A stretch of DNA of 64,000 nt, taken from positions 1 to 64,000 of the forward strand of contig JAOUFN010000005.1 in NCBI GenBank assembly GCA_029858285.1. The letters run 5' to 3'. Made by a program: the position numbers and the translations under genes. The notes beneath the pieces were generated by a model. That model was not told the DNA's origin and made no database searches. It was given only the letters and a program-made list of their open reading frames with translations. The DNA is from Nitrospirota bacterium (GTDB lineage: Bacteria > Nitrospirota > JACRHL01). Shown piece after piece: positions 1-8,433 of the stretch (positions are counted from its first letter, which is position 1; every line of letters begins with the position of its first letter).

Positions 1-72
1 CACGGCAGTTAAGCTCTCACGGGCCGATGGTACTGCGCGGGTCACTGCGTGGGAGAGTAGGTCGCCGCCAGG
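1..72 (+). rRNA. rrf: 5S ribosomal RNA, 3' part
   Basis: The first 72 bases match the 3' half of bacterial 5S rRNA, including the GCCGATGGTACTGCG helix region and the closing GAGAGTAGGTCGCCGCC segment. The 5' part lies outside the window. A strong terminator follows at once, as expected for the end of an rRNA operon. The exact 3' end is placed by analogy. Confidence 0.93.
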
Positions 73-80
73 ATTTTTTC

Positions 81-122
81 CCAACGCCCCGTGCACCCAA
101 CGCACGGGGCGTTGGCTTTTTT
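81..122 (+). terminator. Rho-independent terminator of the rRNA operon
   Basis: A 14-bp perfect stem (81-94 pairing with 102-115) with a seven-base loop is followed by a run of T residues at 117-122. It sits directly after the 5S rRNA. Confidence 0.93.
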
Positions 123-286
123 ATGCCACCCCCCCTTCCCCCAGCCGTTTCCTGAAGACTTCCGGCCAACGGCCAATTTTTCGGCCAGGTCTTCCGGCCA
201 GTCTTCCAGACATTACATTTTGCGGGCATCTCCGGCGTTCCAGGACTGCCTTTTACCGGGATCCGGAGTCATTTCCGGTCGGGAGC

Positions 287-315
287 TTGTCAATGGCGGC
301 GTAAATCCGTATCAT
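287..315 (+). promoter_or_regulatory. Probable sigma-70 promoter of the SH3-like gene
   Basis: TTGTCA (287-292) and TATCAT (310-315) are separated by 17 bases and lie about 60 bases before the start codon at 378. The rest of 123-377 holds no gene that I can support. Confidence 0.5.
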
Positions 316-377
316 CCGGTGCTCTGGAGTCATTTTCAGCGAGCAGTGTATGTTTTCTCGGTGAGGGAGGTTGCCTC

Positions 378-719
378 ATGAAGTTGGTTCGCAAGGGCTG
401 GTTGGTTGCATTGGCGGTGGTGTTGGGTGTGTTTTTGGGCGCCACTCATTCGCTGGCGCAGGACGCCGCCGCTCCCCCGAAGCCGAAAAAAATGGTCATC
501 AACGGCATGTCCAGCGGTGTGCTGCGTGTGCCGGAGGTGGCTGTGTGGAGTTGCGCCGGTGGGCAGATGGGTGGTTGCAGCCTGGTGGGCAAGCTGGCCC
601 ATGGCACCGAAGTGACCCGCTTTGAAGATGGGGTGGCGCGCGGCCTGAAGTGGTACCGCATCGAAGGCGGTGACGTGAAGGGCTGGGTGCGCGAGGAATT
701 CCTTAAAAATCCTGGCTGA
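378..719 (+). CDS. Small secreted SH3-like domain protein
   Basis: This 113-residue protein has a signal peptide (hydrophobic stretch about 9-25, likely cleavage after SLAQ). The mature part of about 85 residues has the pattern of a bacterial SH3-like domain: a conserved W-S-C segment, a second Cys seven residues later (possible disulfide), a central G-x-L-x-H-G-T-E-V strand and a final W-Y-R-I...G-W-V-x-E-E-F block. Such domains usually bind peptidoglycan or peptide ligands in the periplasm; the ligand here is unknown. The start is supported by a GGGAGG ribosome-binding site seven bases upstream. It is a single-gene unit after the rRNA operon. Confidence 0.72.
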   Translation: MKLVRKGWLVALAVVLGVFLGATHSLAQDAAAPPKPKKMVINGMSSGVLRVPEVAVWSCAGGQMGGCSLVGKLAHGTEVTRFEDGVARGLKWYRIEGGDVKGWVREEFLKNPG

Positions 720-932
720 TGGCCCCCACTTGCAGTGACCTTCGGGGGGCCGCAAGGGTGGCCGTTCGGGCGGGCGTGTGTGTTTTCGTGCCAAGGCCGT
801 CCTGCTGACGCCAAGGCCCGTGTTGCGCGACCCCGGCGGGCCTGCTGACGGTGCGGGCTGCGGGCTGCGGGCTGCGGGGGGTTGAAAGGGGGGGGGCGAA
901 TTTGCCTTCGGGATTCCCCGCCTTGCCCTGGG

Positions 933-1337
933 CTACGGCGTGCGGTCGTCGCCCAGGGCAAGGCGGGGGGCATCGCCCCACAGGCGCTCAAGGCCGTAAA
1001 AATCCCGGGCCTCGTCGATAAAGACATGCACCACCAGATCGCCGTAATCCATCAGGATCCAACGGCCCTCGCCACGCCCCTCGATGTTGATGGGCTCGCG
1101 CCCGGACTGGGACAGGGCGGCGTCGATGCTCTGGTAGATGGCGTCTACCTGAGTGCTTGAGTGACCGGTCACCACCAGAAAAAAATCGGCGATGCTGGTC
1201 AGTTCCGTGACCTCAAGGGCGACGATGTCGTCGCCCATTTTGGCGTCGGCAGCCGCCGCAGCAATGCGCGTGGCCTGCTCCGCTGAAATTTCCTGGTGTG
1301 GTGCCGGGGAAGTGTGGGCTTGGGTGGGACTGCTCAT
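933..1337 (-). CDS. rsfS: Ribosomal silencing factor RsfS
   Basis: The 134-residue product carries the RsfS core: K-M-G-D-D-I-V-A-L-E-V, then L-T-S-I-A-D-F-F-L-V-V-T-G, the E-G-R-G-E-G-R-W-I-L-M-D-Y-G-D block and V-H-V-F-I-D-E-A-R. RsfS binds ribosomal protein uL14 and blocks joining of the 30S and 50S subunits under nutrient limitation. The first 25 residues are an extra N-terminal tail. In many bacteria rsfS directly follows nadD; here nadD is about 4.8 kb away on the same strand, with two opposite-strand genes between, so rsfS relies on its own promoter. Confidence 0.93.
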   Translation of the reverse strand: MSSPTQAHTSPAPHQEISAEQATRIAAAAADAKMGDDIVALEVTELTSIADFFLVVTGHSSTQVDAIYQSIDAALSQSGREPINIEGRGEGRWILMDYGDLVVHVFIDEARDFYGLERLWGDAPRLALGDDRTP

Positions 1338-1348
1338 AATTTTGCCGG

Positions 1349-1377
1349 ATTATACAGGTAAAGCGCCCTGTGGACAA
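1349..1377 (-). promoter_or_regulatory. Sigma-70 promoter of rsfS, giving a near-leaderless transcript
   Basis: On the minus strand TTGTCC (1377-1372) and TATAAT (1354-1349) are exactly 17 bases apart. Transcription would start near 1342, only about five bases before the rsfS ATG at 1337, and no ribosome-binding site is visible. Confidence 0.7.
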
Positions 1378-1644
1378 CCGCCTTTCGGGGCGGTGCAAGC
1401 CAGAGGTGGCGTCATCGCCTGCCACCGGCGGTCTGGGGGGTGCGGAAAAAAGTGCGCACTGTTATCGCTGAACGGTTGACACGGTGCCGTCAAATTGGTT
1501 TGACTGTGTGCACATGTTGTGCATTGCGCGTGTGTCGGGGGGCTTGCCCACGCAGGCGGCAAGGGCGGGTAAAAAGTTTAAAAACCGATGGGGCGAGTCC
1601 GGCGGCGCCGGATATCTCCCCTCTTTGTGTAACAGGGGGGTGTC

Positions 1645-4600
1645 ATGTTTCCGATTGGCTCGTTTCCGGGTTTGATGAAGGTGGTTGTGTCCCGCCGGGT
1701 GCGGGCCTCGGTGGCACTGGTGATGTCGCTGCTGATGACGCTGGCTCCGACAGTCAGCTTTGCCCAGACTCCCGTTCCCGCACGGGTGTTCCAGAACGAC
1801 ATTCTGGAGGCGTTTGTGCCGGGTCCGCTGACCTGGGTGCGAATTCCGGAGCCGGGCAACCTGTCGCTGTTCGTGGCCAACCGGGCCGCCGCCGTCCGGC
1901 TGGGCAAGGCCCTGTTCTGGGACATGTCGGTGGGCAGCACCGGCACCCAGGCGTGCGCCACCTGCCATTTTCACGCCGGTGTGGACGCCCGCGACCGCAA
2001 TCAGGGGCATCCGGGCGCCAATGCCATCTTCGAGGTGGGGGGCGCCAACCACCAGGCGGCCCTTGCGGACCTGCCGTTCACCACTTTTGCCGACCCGGAC
2101 AACCGTTTCTCGGCCCGTACCCGCAGTAATCTGGACGATGTGTTTGGCTCCCAGGGCGTGCCGTTTTCAGCCTACAAGGCGATCACCCCCGGCAACCCGG
2201 TGGACAGCACGACACCCCTCGCCGACGGTGTATTCAACGCCCCGGACGCGGGTGGCATGGCACTCAACACACGCCGCGTCACCGGGCGCAACACGCCCTC
2301 CGCCATCAACGCGGTGTTCAACCTGCGCAACTTCTGGGATGGTCGCGCCGCCATGGCCTTCAACGGCGTGACGCCGTTCGGCCAGCACGACCCGGCGGCG
2401 AAGGTGTGGACGGTGGGCACCACGGGCGTGCCCACGCAGGTGTCGATCCAACTGGACCTTTCCAGCCTGGCCTCCCAGGCGGTGGGGCCGGTGCTGAACG
2501 ACGTGGAGATGTCTGCCACCGGTCGCAACTGGACCGACGTGGGGCGCAAGCTGTTGCCCATGCAGCCCTTGATGCAGCAGGCGGTGAGCCCCGCCGACAG
2601 CGTGCTGGGGGGCATGGCGGCGCCGGGCGCCGGACTGACCGGCACCTATGCCGACATGGTGCGCGCCGCCTTCCAGCCCGCCTGGTGGAACAGCACCACG
2701 CCGGTCACCGTGAACGGCGGTTCGTATTCCGTGATGGAGGCCAATTTTTCGCTGTTCTTCGGCCTCGCCATCCAGATGTACGAGTCCACCCTGGTGTCCG
2801 ACAACGCCAAATTCGATCAGGTGCGGCGCGGTGACGTGCTGCCCGACGGCACCGTGGCCAGGCTGACCGCCAACGAACTGCGCGGTCTGGAGATTTTCAC
2901 CAACATCGGGCAGAACACCAACCCGGACACGCCGGTGGGTTTTTGCGCCATCTGCCACCTGGGCCCGGAGTTCACCGGCGCGGCGGTCAGCCAGGTGGGG
3001 TTGGGTGGATTGGCGCTGCCGGGACTCCCGGTGGCCCCGGAGTTCCTCGTGGAGCGCATGCAATCCGGCGCCGGGCTGGCCCTGGCGCGGCTGGTGATGA
3101 GCACCAATCCGCTGCCGGATCAACTGCCGTTTCCCGCCGGTTTCAACCTGAACCCGGACACCTCGCCCCTCACCCTCACCATCCAGGTGCGGCCCCACGC
3201 CGGTGACCCCACCGCCAGCGGCACCTACAAGAACGCCTTTGGCAAAAAACTCACCCAGCCCGCCGTCACGGCCCTGGGGCTGGAGCCGAATCCGCAAACG
3301 CCCACCTCTCCGGCCGTCACGGCCACGCTGACCGTGGGCCGGGACGGCAGCATCGGGCTGGAGGTGTCCACCTTCAACCTGGTTCCGGGCGTGTACGACG
3401 TGCTGGCGGGCAACGTGGTGCTGGGCACCCTCACGTCCGTACCCAACGTGGTGTATGACCTGGGCTTCTACAACGTGGGAGCGACGCCCACCGTGGACGA
3501 CATGGGGCTGGGCGGCAGCGTCAATCCGGACGGCCTGCCGGTGAGTCTTTCGAAGCAGCGCATCATGGGCCTGCCGGAGCCGTTCATTCGCGCCGGGGTG
3601 CCGACGGTGATTGATCCGGTCACCGGGTTGCCGATGACCATCGTGGCGCCGATTGCCACCGATACGCCGCTGATCAACGGCACCTTCAAGGTGCCGAGTC
3701 TGCGCAACGCGGAACTGACCGCCCCCTACTTCCACAACGGCGGCAAGCGCACCCTGTGCGACGTGGTGGATTTCTACAACCGGGGCGGGGATTTCCATGC
3801 CGAAAACGCGCAGGACATCGCCCCGCTCATCCAGAACCTGGGCATGACCGCCAGGGACAAGGCCGATGTGGTGGCCTTCCTGCTCACCCTCACCGACAAC
3901 CGGGTGCGCAACCAGCAGGCGCCGTTCGACCATCCGCAACTGTTCATTCCCAACGGCCACACGGCCGCTGGCGGTCTGGCGCCCGACGCCCAGGTGCTGG
4001 ACGCCAACGGCGACGGTGTGGCCGACGACAACTGGCTGGAACTGCCCGCCGTGGGCGCCGCCGGCGGGCCGACGCTCCAGGACTTCCTGGGCGGTGGCGT
4101 GGGCGCCTGTCTGGTGACGACACCGGACACCACGGCGCCGGTGGTGACCGCTCCGGCGTCCGCCACCGTGGCGGCGGTGGACGGCACCGGCACGCCGGTG
4201 ACCAGCGTGGCGATCCAGACGTTCCTGGGCAGCGCCACGGCCAGCGACAACGTGGGCGTGACCAGCTTTACGAACAATGCCCCGGCCAGGTTCCCGCTCG
4301 GGGTCACCCTGGTGACTTTCACCGCCACCGACGCGGCGGGCAACACCGGCACGGCGAGCGCCAGCGTGACGGTGGCCGACCAGACCCAACCGCTGGTGAC
4401 CCCCCCGGTGTCCATCACCGTCACGGGGACGGACGCCACCGGGATTGCCAGCACCAATCCTGCGGTCGCGGCGTTCCTGGCCGGGGCCACGGCCACCGAC
4501 AACGTGGGGGTGACCAACCTGACGAACAACGCCCCGGCGCAACTGCCGACAGGTGTCACCACGGTGACCTTCACCGCCACGGATGCGGCGGGCAACACCG

Positions 4601-5433
4601 GCACGGCCAGCGCCAGCGTGACGGTGATTGATCCGACCCTCCCGACGGACACCACGCTGCCGGTGGTGACCGCCCCGGCAGCCGTCACCGTGGCGGCGGT
4701 GAACGGCTCCGGCACGCCGGTGACGAATGCGGCGATCCAGACGTTCCTGGGCGGTGCCACGGCCACCGACAACGTGGGGGTGACCAGCCTGACGAACAAC
4801 GCCCCGGCGCAGTTCCCGCTCAACGTCGCCACGCTGGTGACCTTCACCGCGAGTGACGCGGCGGGCAACACCGGCACGGCCAGTTCCACGGTGACGGTGA
4901 CCGATCAGACCCAACCGGTGGTGACCCCCCCGGCGTCCATCACCGTGGTGAGCTCCACGGCGGTGGCGGTGTCCGACCCGGCGATCCAGGCGTTCCTCGG
5001 CGGCGTGAAGGCCACGGACAACGTGGGGGTGTCGGGAGCCATCCAGAACAACGCCCCGCTGTCCTTCCCGCCCGGCGTCACCACGGTGACGTTCACTGCG
5101 GCGGACGCGGCGGGTAACACCGGCACGGCCAGCACCACGGTAACCGTGGCGGCCCAGACCAACACCCCGCTGCACGATGCGGTGTGGGCCGGGGACAAGG
5201 CGAAGGTGGAAAGCCTGATTGCGGGAGGCGCCAGCCCCGACGCCATCGGCGTGGATGGCCGCACCCCGCTGCATCTGGGGGCCATCAAGAACAACAAGGA
5301 GATTGTCGGCATCCTGCTGAAGACGGTGAAGAAGATCAACGGCACCGACAATTTCGGCCACACGGCGCTGTTCTACGCCACCAACGCCGAGGTGCGCAAG
5401 CTGCTCCTCAGCTACGGCGCCATCTCGTTGTAG
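1645..5433 (+). CDS. Di-heme cytochrome c peroxidase-like protein fused to HYR repeats and ankyrin repeats
   Basis: A 1262-residue exported protein. A signal peptide (about residues 11-41, ending S-F-A-Q) is followed by a MauG/cytochrome c peroxidase-type region with two heme motifs, CATCH at 104-108 and CAICH at 434-438, and the late family signature P-Y-F-H-N-G-G-K...V-D-F-Y-N-R-G-G near 700. From about 828 to 1170 there are four HYR-type immunoglobulin-like repeats of about 85 residues, each ending T-F-T-A-x-D-A-A-G-N-T-G-T-A-S. The last 90 residues form about three ankyrin repeats (T-P-L-H-D-A..., T-P-L-H-L-G-A...). Classical peroxidases of this family are about 350 residues. Start at 1645 is supported by AGGGGG; ATG 1675 is an alternative. 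Substrate unknown; periplasmic or surface location inferred. Confidence 0.85.
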   Translation: MFPIGSFPGLMKVVVSRRVRASVALVMSLLMTLAPTVSFAQTPVPARVFQNDILEAFVPGPLTWVRIPEPGNLSLFVANRAAAVRLGKALFWDMSVGSTGTQACATCHFHAGVDARDRNQGHPGANAIFEVGGANHQAALADLPFTTFADPDNRFSARTRSNLDDVFGSQGVPFSAYKAITPGNPVDSTTPLADGVFNAPDAGGMALNTRRVTGRNTPSAINAVFNLRNFWDGRAAMAFNGVTPFGQHDPAAKVWTVGTTGVPTQVSIQLDLSSLASQAVGPVLNDVEMSATGRNWTDVGRKLLPMQPLMQQAVSPADSVLGGMAAPGAGLTGTYADMVRAAFQPAWWNSTTPVTVNGGSYSVMEANFSLFFGLAIQMYESTLVSDNAKFDQVRRGDVLPDGTVARLTANELRGLEIFTNIGQNTNPDTPVGFCAICHLGPEFTGAAVSQVGLGGLALPGLPVAPEFLVERMQSGAGLALARLVMSTNPLPDQLPFPAGFNLNPDTSPLTLTIQVRPHAGDPTASGTYKNAFGKKLTQPAVTALGLEPNPQTPTSPAVTATLTVGRDGSIGLEVSTFNLVPGVYDVLAGNVVLGTLTSVPNVVYDLGFYNVGATPTVDDMGLGGSVNPDGLPVSLSKQRIMGLPEPFIRAGVPTVIDPVTGLPMTIVAPIATDTPLINGTFKVPSLRNAELTAPYFHNGGKRTLCDVVDFYNRGGDFHAENAQDIAPLIQNLGMTARDKADVVAFLLTLTDNRVRNQQAPFDHPQLFIPNGHTAAGGLAPDAQVLDANGDGVADDNWLELPAVGAAGGPTLQDFLGGGVGACLVTTPDTTAPVVTAPASATVAAVDGTGTPVTSVAIQTFLGSATASDNVGVTSFTNNAPARFPLGVTLVTFTATDAAGNTGTASASVTVADQTQPLVTPPVSITVTGTDATGIASTNPAVAAFLAGATATDNVGVTNLTNNAPAQLPTGVTTVTFTATDAAGNTGTASASVTVIDPTLPTDTTLPVVTAPAAVTVAAVNGSGTPVTNAAIQTFLGGATATDNVGVTSLTNNAPAQFPLNVATLVTFTASDAAGNTGTASSTVTVTDQTQPVVTPPASITVVSSTAVAVSDPAIQAFLGGVKATDNVGVSGAIQNNAPLSFPPGVTTVTFTAADAAGNTGTASTTVTVAAQTNTPLHDAVWAGDKAKVESLIAGGASPDAIGVDGRTPLHLGAIKNNKEIVGILLKTVKKINGTDNFGHTALFYATNAEVRKLLLSYGAISL

Positions 5434-5457
5434 CACGCCGGGCAGCCCGGACATGAA

Positions 5458-5497
5458 AGACTCCGTGAGGCGCCGGGCCACACGGGGTCTTTTTTTT
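5458..5497 (+). terminator. Rho-independent terminator after the peroxidase fusion gene
   Basis: A 10-bp stem with one G-T wobble (5458-5467 with 5481-5490) is followed by eight or more T residues, 25 bases after the stop codon. Confidence 0.85.
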
Positions 5498-5576
5498 GCG
5501 CCGGGGGCAACCGAAAGGAGGGGCCGAGCGTGTCATCCCGGCCCGTGATAGCATTGTTGCCCCTTGGTGGAGATCC

Positions 5577-6056
5577 ATGCAAAACGTTGACCTTGCCCAT
5601 CTGACGGCCATCCTGCAGGCATCCATTTCGCCGGTGGCGCTGATCTCCGGCGTGGGCCTGTTGCTGATGTCCCTCACCAACCGCTTCGGGCGGCTGACGG
5701 ACCGTGCCCGCGACCTGGGACGCCAGGCCCGCACCGCCACTCCTGCGGAAATGGCGCGGCTGGACGACCAGATCGTTATCATCTACCGTCGGGTGGACAT
5801 TCTCCGGGCATCCATCAGCCTGGCGGCGGCCAGCATCCTGTGCGCCAGTGTCATGATCATCGCCCTGTTTGCCGCCTACACCTTCAACGCCCCGCTGCAC
5901 TATTTCACCATCGGGACGTTTATTCTTGGCGCCGTCTGTCTGCTGGCCTCGATTATCCTGTTCATCAAGGACGTGGGCATGTCGCTGAAGGCGCTGAGGA
6001 TGGACCTGGGAGAGCATCTGACAGACCGTACCGGGCAGCGTCGCAGCGGGCAGTAG
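5577..6056 (+). CDS. DUF2721 family membrane protein
   Basis: The 159-residue protein has three predicted membrane helices (about 8-25, 73-95 and 103-124). Its first helix leads into a conserved cytoplasmic segment L-L-x-M-S-L-T-N-R-F-G-R-L-T-D-R-A-R. This layout fits the DUF2721 family, whose function is unknown. ATG 5577 was chosen because GGTGGAG lies three bases upstream and the protein begins just before the first helix. It follows the terminator of the peroxidase gene and converges with nadD, so it is probably transcribed alone. Confidence 0.75.
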   Translation: MQNVDLAHLTAILQASISPVALISGVGLLLMSLTNRFGRLTDRARDLGRQARTATPAEMARLDDQIVIIYRRVDILRASISLAAASILCASVMIIALFAAYTFNAPLHYFTIGTFILGAVCLLASIILFIKDVGMSLKALRMDLGEHLTDRTGQRRSGQ

Positions 6057-6113
6057 CCCGAGCCCCCTGCCGGGGGGGGCGGGCAACCCCGTGTCGCCGG
6101 GAGCGGGTGGCGC

Positions 6114-6782
6114 TCAGCGGTACAGGCGGTGGGTGCGGATGTACGCAGCCACTGTCGGGGGAAGCCCCTCCACCGCTTCGGTGCCAGCCGTCAGGGCCTT
6201 GCGGATGGCGGTGCCCGACACCGGGCACGGCGGGATCGGCACCAGCGTCAGGCGGATGCCGTCGGCGGAGGTCAGGGGCAGGGGCGCCTCGGGGTCGCGG
6301 CCGCAGCAGTCCAGCAGGGGGGAAAAATCGACACCCGCCAGCGCCGACAGTTCCGCCAGTTGCCCAAAACGGGCGCCGGGGCGGAACAATACCGCCAGCG
6401 GCACGCGGCGCAGCACCGCATCCGGGCGGTGCCAGGCGTCGATGCGCAGCAGCGCGTCCAGCCCCAGAATCAGGGTCCAGCGGGTTGCGGGAAAAGCGGC
6501 GCACAGGGCGTCCAGGGTGTCGATGGTCCAGGACGGTCCGCTGCGGCGCACCTCGATGGCGTCCACCTCGAACCCGGCGATGTGTTCCGTGGCCAGCCGC
6601 ACCATCTCCAGCCGGTGGGCGGCGGGGGCCAGGTCATGGCGTTTGAGGGGCGGCTCACCCGCCGGGATGAAGCGGATGCGGTCCAGCGCCAGGGCCTTGC
6701 GACAGGCCTCGGCCACGCGCAGGTGACAGGTGTGCACCGGGTTGAAGGTGCCGCCAAAGATACCGATGCGGGGGGCGGGCAT
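6114..6782 (-). CDS. nadD: Nicotinate-nucleotide adenylyltransferase NadD
   Basis: NadD transfers AMP from ATP to nicotinate mononucleotide, giving deamido-NAD in NAD synthesis. The 222-residue protein begins R-I-G-I-F-G-G-T-F-N-P-V-H-x-x-H, the nucleotidyltransferase signature, and ends with the S-G-T-A-I-R-K motif (usually I-S-S-T-x-I-R). The frame stays open upstream, but ATG 6782 places the glycine-rich motif at the expected N-terminal position. It lies five bases downstream of proA and is probably cotranscribed with it. Confidence 0.93.
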   Translation of the reverse strand: MPAPRIGIFGGTFNPVHTCHLRVAEACRKALALDRIRFIPAGEPPLKRHDLAPAAHRLEMVRLATEHIAGFEVDAIEVRRSGPSWTIDTLDALCAAFPATRWTLILGLDALLRIDAWHRPDAVLRRVPLAVLFRPGARFGQLAELSALAGVDFSPLLDCCGRDPEAPLPLTSADGIRLTLVPIPPCPVSGTAIRKALTAGTEAVEGLPPTVAAYIRTHRLYR

Positions 6783-6787
6783 TCTGC

Positions 6788-8101
6788 TCAGGTACGCAAC
6801 TGGCCGTCGCCCAGCACCACGAATTTCTGGCAGGTCAGTTCCCGCAGGCCCATGGCGCCACGGGCGTGCAGGCGGCTGGTGGAGATGCCGATCTCGGCCC
6901 CCAGACCGAACACGCTGCCGTCGTGCAGGCGCGAGGAGGCGTTGACCTGTACCGCGGCGGCGTCCACCTCGCGCACAAAGCGCATGGCGGTGGTGTAGTC
7001 GGCGGTGACGATCACCTCGGTGTGTTGCGATCCGTGGCGGCGGATGTGGGCCACGGCGTCGGCGTAGCTGTCCACCACCTTCACGCTCATTTCCAGGCAC
7101 AGCCACTCGGTGTCCCAGTCCGGGTCCACGGCGCCGACGGTGGTCGGCGCGGAGTCCTTCAGCAGGGGCAGGGCGCGGGGGCAGGCGTGCAGTTTCACCC
7201 CCAGCTTCTGCATGCGGGTGCCCAGACGGGGCAGGAAATCGGCGGCCAGGTCACGGTGGACCAGCAACGTCTCCAGGGCGTTGCAGGTGCCGGGGCGTTG
7301 CACCTTGGCGTTTTCCGCAAGCCGCAAGGCCATGTCCAGGTCGGCGGCCTTGTCCACGTAGGTGTGGCACAGCCCCTTGTCGTGCTTGACCACCGGGATG
7401 CGGCTGTTGTCGGTGACCATGCGGATGAGCCCCTCGCCGCCCCGCGGGATGATCAGGTCGATGTAGCGGGTCTGCACCAGCAGGTGGTCCACGGCGGCGC
7501 GGTCGGTGGTCTCCAGCAGCATCACGCAGTCGCGGGGCAGTCCGGCGGCGGCCCCCGCCTGGTCCAGCACGCGGGCGATGGCGGTGTTGGAGTGGATGGC
7601 CTCGGAGCCACCCTTGAGGATCACGCCGTTGCCGCTCTTGATGCACAGGGCGGCGGCGTCGGCGGTGACGTTGGGGCGGGACTCGTAAACGATGCCGATG
7701 ACGCCGATGGGCACGCGCATGCGCCCCACCAGAAAGCCGCCGGGGCGGCGCTGCATGTTTTCGATCTCGCCCACCGGATCGGGCAGGGCGGCGACTTCGT
7801 TGAGGCCGGTGGCCATGGCCTGGATGCGCGCCGGGGTCAGCGCCAGGCGGTCGAGCATGGCGGCATCCAGCCCCTTGGCGCGGCCCGCCTCCAGATCCTT
7901 CCGGTTGGCGCGGGTCAGTTCGTCCGCGTGCTCCAGCAGGGCGGCGGCCATGGCGGTGAGGGCCGCGTTCTTGACTTCGGTGGGGGTGGCGGCCAGTTGG
8001 ATCGAGGCTTCCCGCACCCGGCGGGCGCGGTCGGCGACGTAGGCGGCGATGTCCCGTTCCGGGGTGATCGCGGGGTTCTGGTGGGGGGAGTGCTTGGACA
8101 T
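6788..8101 (-). CDS. proA: Gamma-glutamyl phosphate reductase ProA
   Basis: ProA reduces gamma-glutamyl phosphate with NADPH to glutamate semialdehyde, the second step of proline synthesis. The 437-residue length is typical of the family. The catalytic cysteine is C273 in P-G-T-C-N-A-L-E-T; other family blocks are P-I-G-V-I-G-I-V-Y-E-S-R-P-N-V-T near 131 and the C-terminal A-E-I-G-I-S-T...G-A-M-G-L-R-E-L-T. The proA-nadD pair is compact and on the minus strand. The proB partner is not in the window. Confidence 0.96.
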   Translation of the reverse strand: MSKHSPHQNPAITPERDIAAYVADRARRVREASIQLAATPTEVKNAALTAMAAALLEHADELTRANRKDLEAGRAKGLDAAMLDRLALTPARIQAMATGLNEVAALPDPVGEIENMQRRPGGFLVGRMRVPIGVIGIVYESRPNVTADAAALCIKSGNGVILKGGSEAIHSNTAIARVLDQAGAAAGLPRDCVMLLETTDRAAVDHLLVQTRYIDLIIPRGGEGLIRMVTDNSRIPVVKHDKGLCHTYVDKAADLDMALRLAENAKVQRPGTCNALETLLVHRDLAADFLPRLGTRMQKLGVKLHACPRALPLLKDSAPTTVGAVDPDWDTEWLCLEMSVKVVDSYADAVAHIRRHGSQHTEVIVTADYTTAMRFVREVDAAAVQVNASSRLHDGSVFGLGAEIGISTSRLHARGAMGLRELTCQKFVVLGDGQLRT

Positions 8102-8301
8102 GTCGGGGTTACCTCGGGGCCATTTTACCGGAAACCGGCGTTTCCGGCAGTCGGACGAAAGTCTTTTTTTCGATCATTTATCCGTCCTCCTTCCGGGAAG
8201 GCGCGTATTGCGCGGCATTCGGGGGGGGTGTGGGGGGCAAAGCCGCCGCGCCCGGCGGCACCACCACAGGGCGCCGGTGGAGCGGGGGCGGAGCGGGGGC
8301 A

Positions 8302-8331
8302 TTGACCCGGAGTGGGTAAGTTTCTTACAAT
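8302..8331 (+). promoter_or_regulatory. Sigma-70 promoter of the ffh-rpsP-rimM-trmD cluster
   Basis: TTGACC (8302-8307) and TACAAT (8326-8331) have an 18-base spacer. They lie about 100 bases before the preferred ffh start. The rest of the 8102-8433 gap shows no gene. Confidence 0.7.
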
Positions 8332-8433
8332 CTCAGGCTTCCCTTCAAGGAAAAACGGGAAAATGGAAGAATGCCGGGGGACCGCGCCGCGCTGGCGCCA
8401 GCTTCCGGGTGGCTAACAGGATACGGGAAAGTA

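Noticed and set aside
1476-1510. Promoter for the peroxidase fusion from TTGACA at 1476
   Set aside because: No acceptable -10 box follows at the right distance.
2167-5481. A minus-strand open frame of about 1100 codons opposite the peroxidase fusion
   Set aside because: The product is His/Arg/Gly-rich with no domain pattern. The plus-strand frame has heme motifs, a signal peptide and repeats.
6783-7106. Longer NadD with an N-terminal extension into proA
   Set aside because: The extra residues lie in proA and the nucleotidyltransferase motif normally begins within a few residues of the start.
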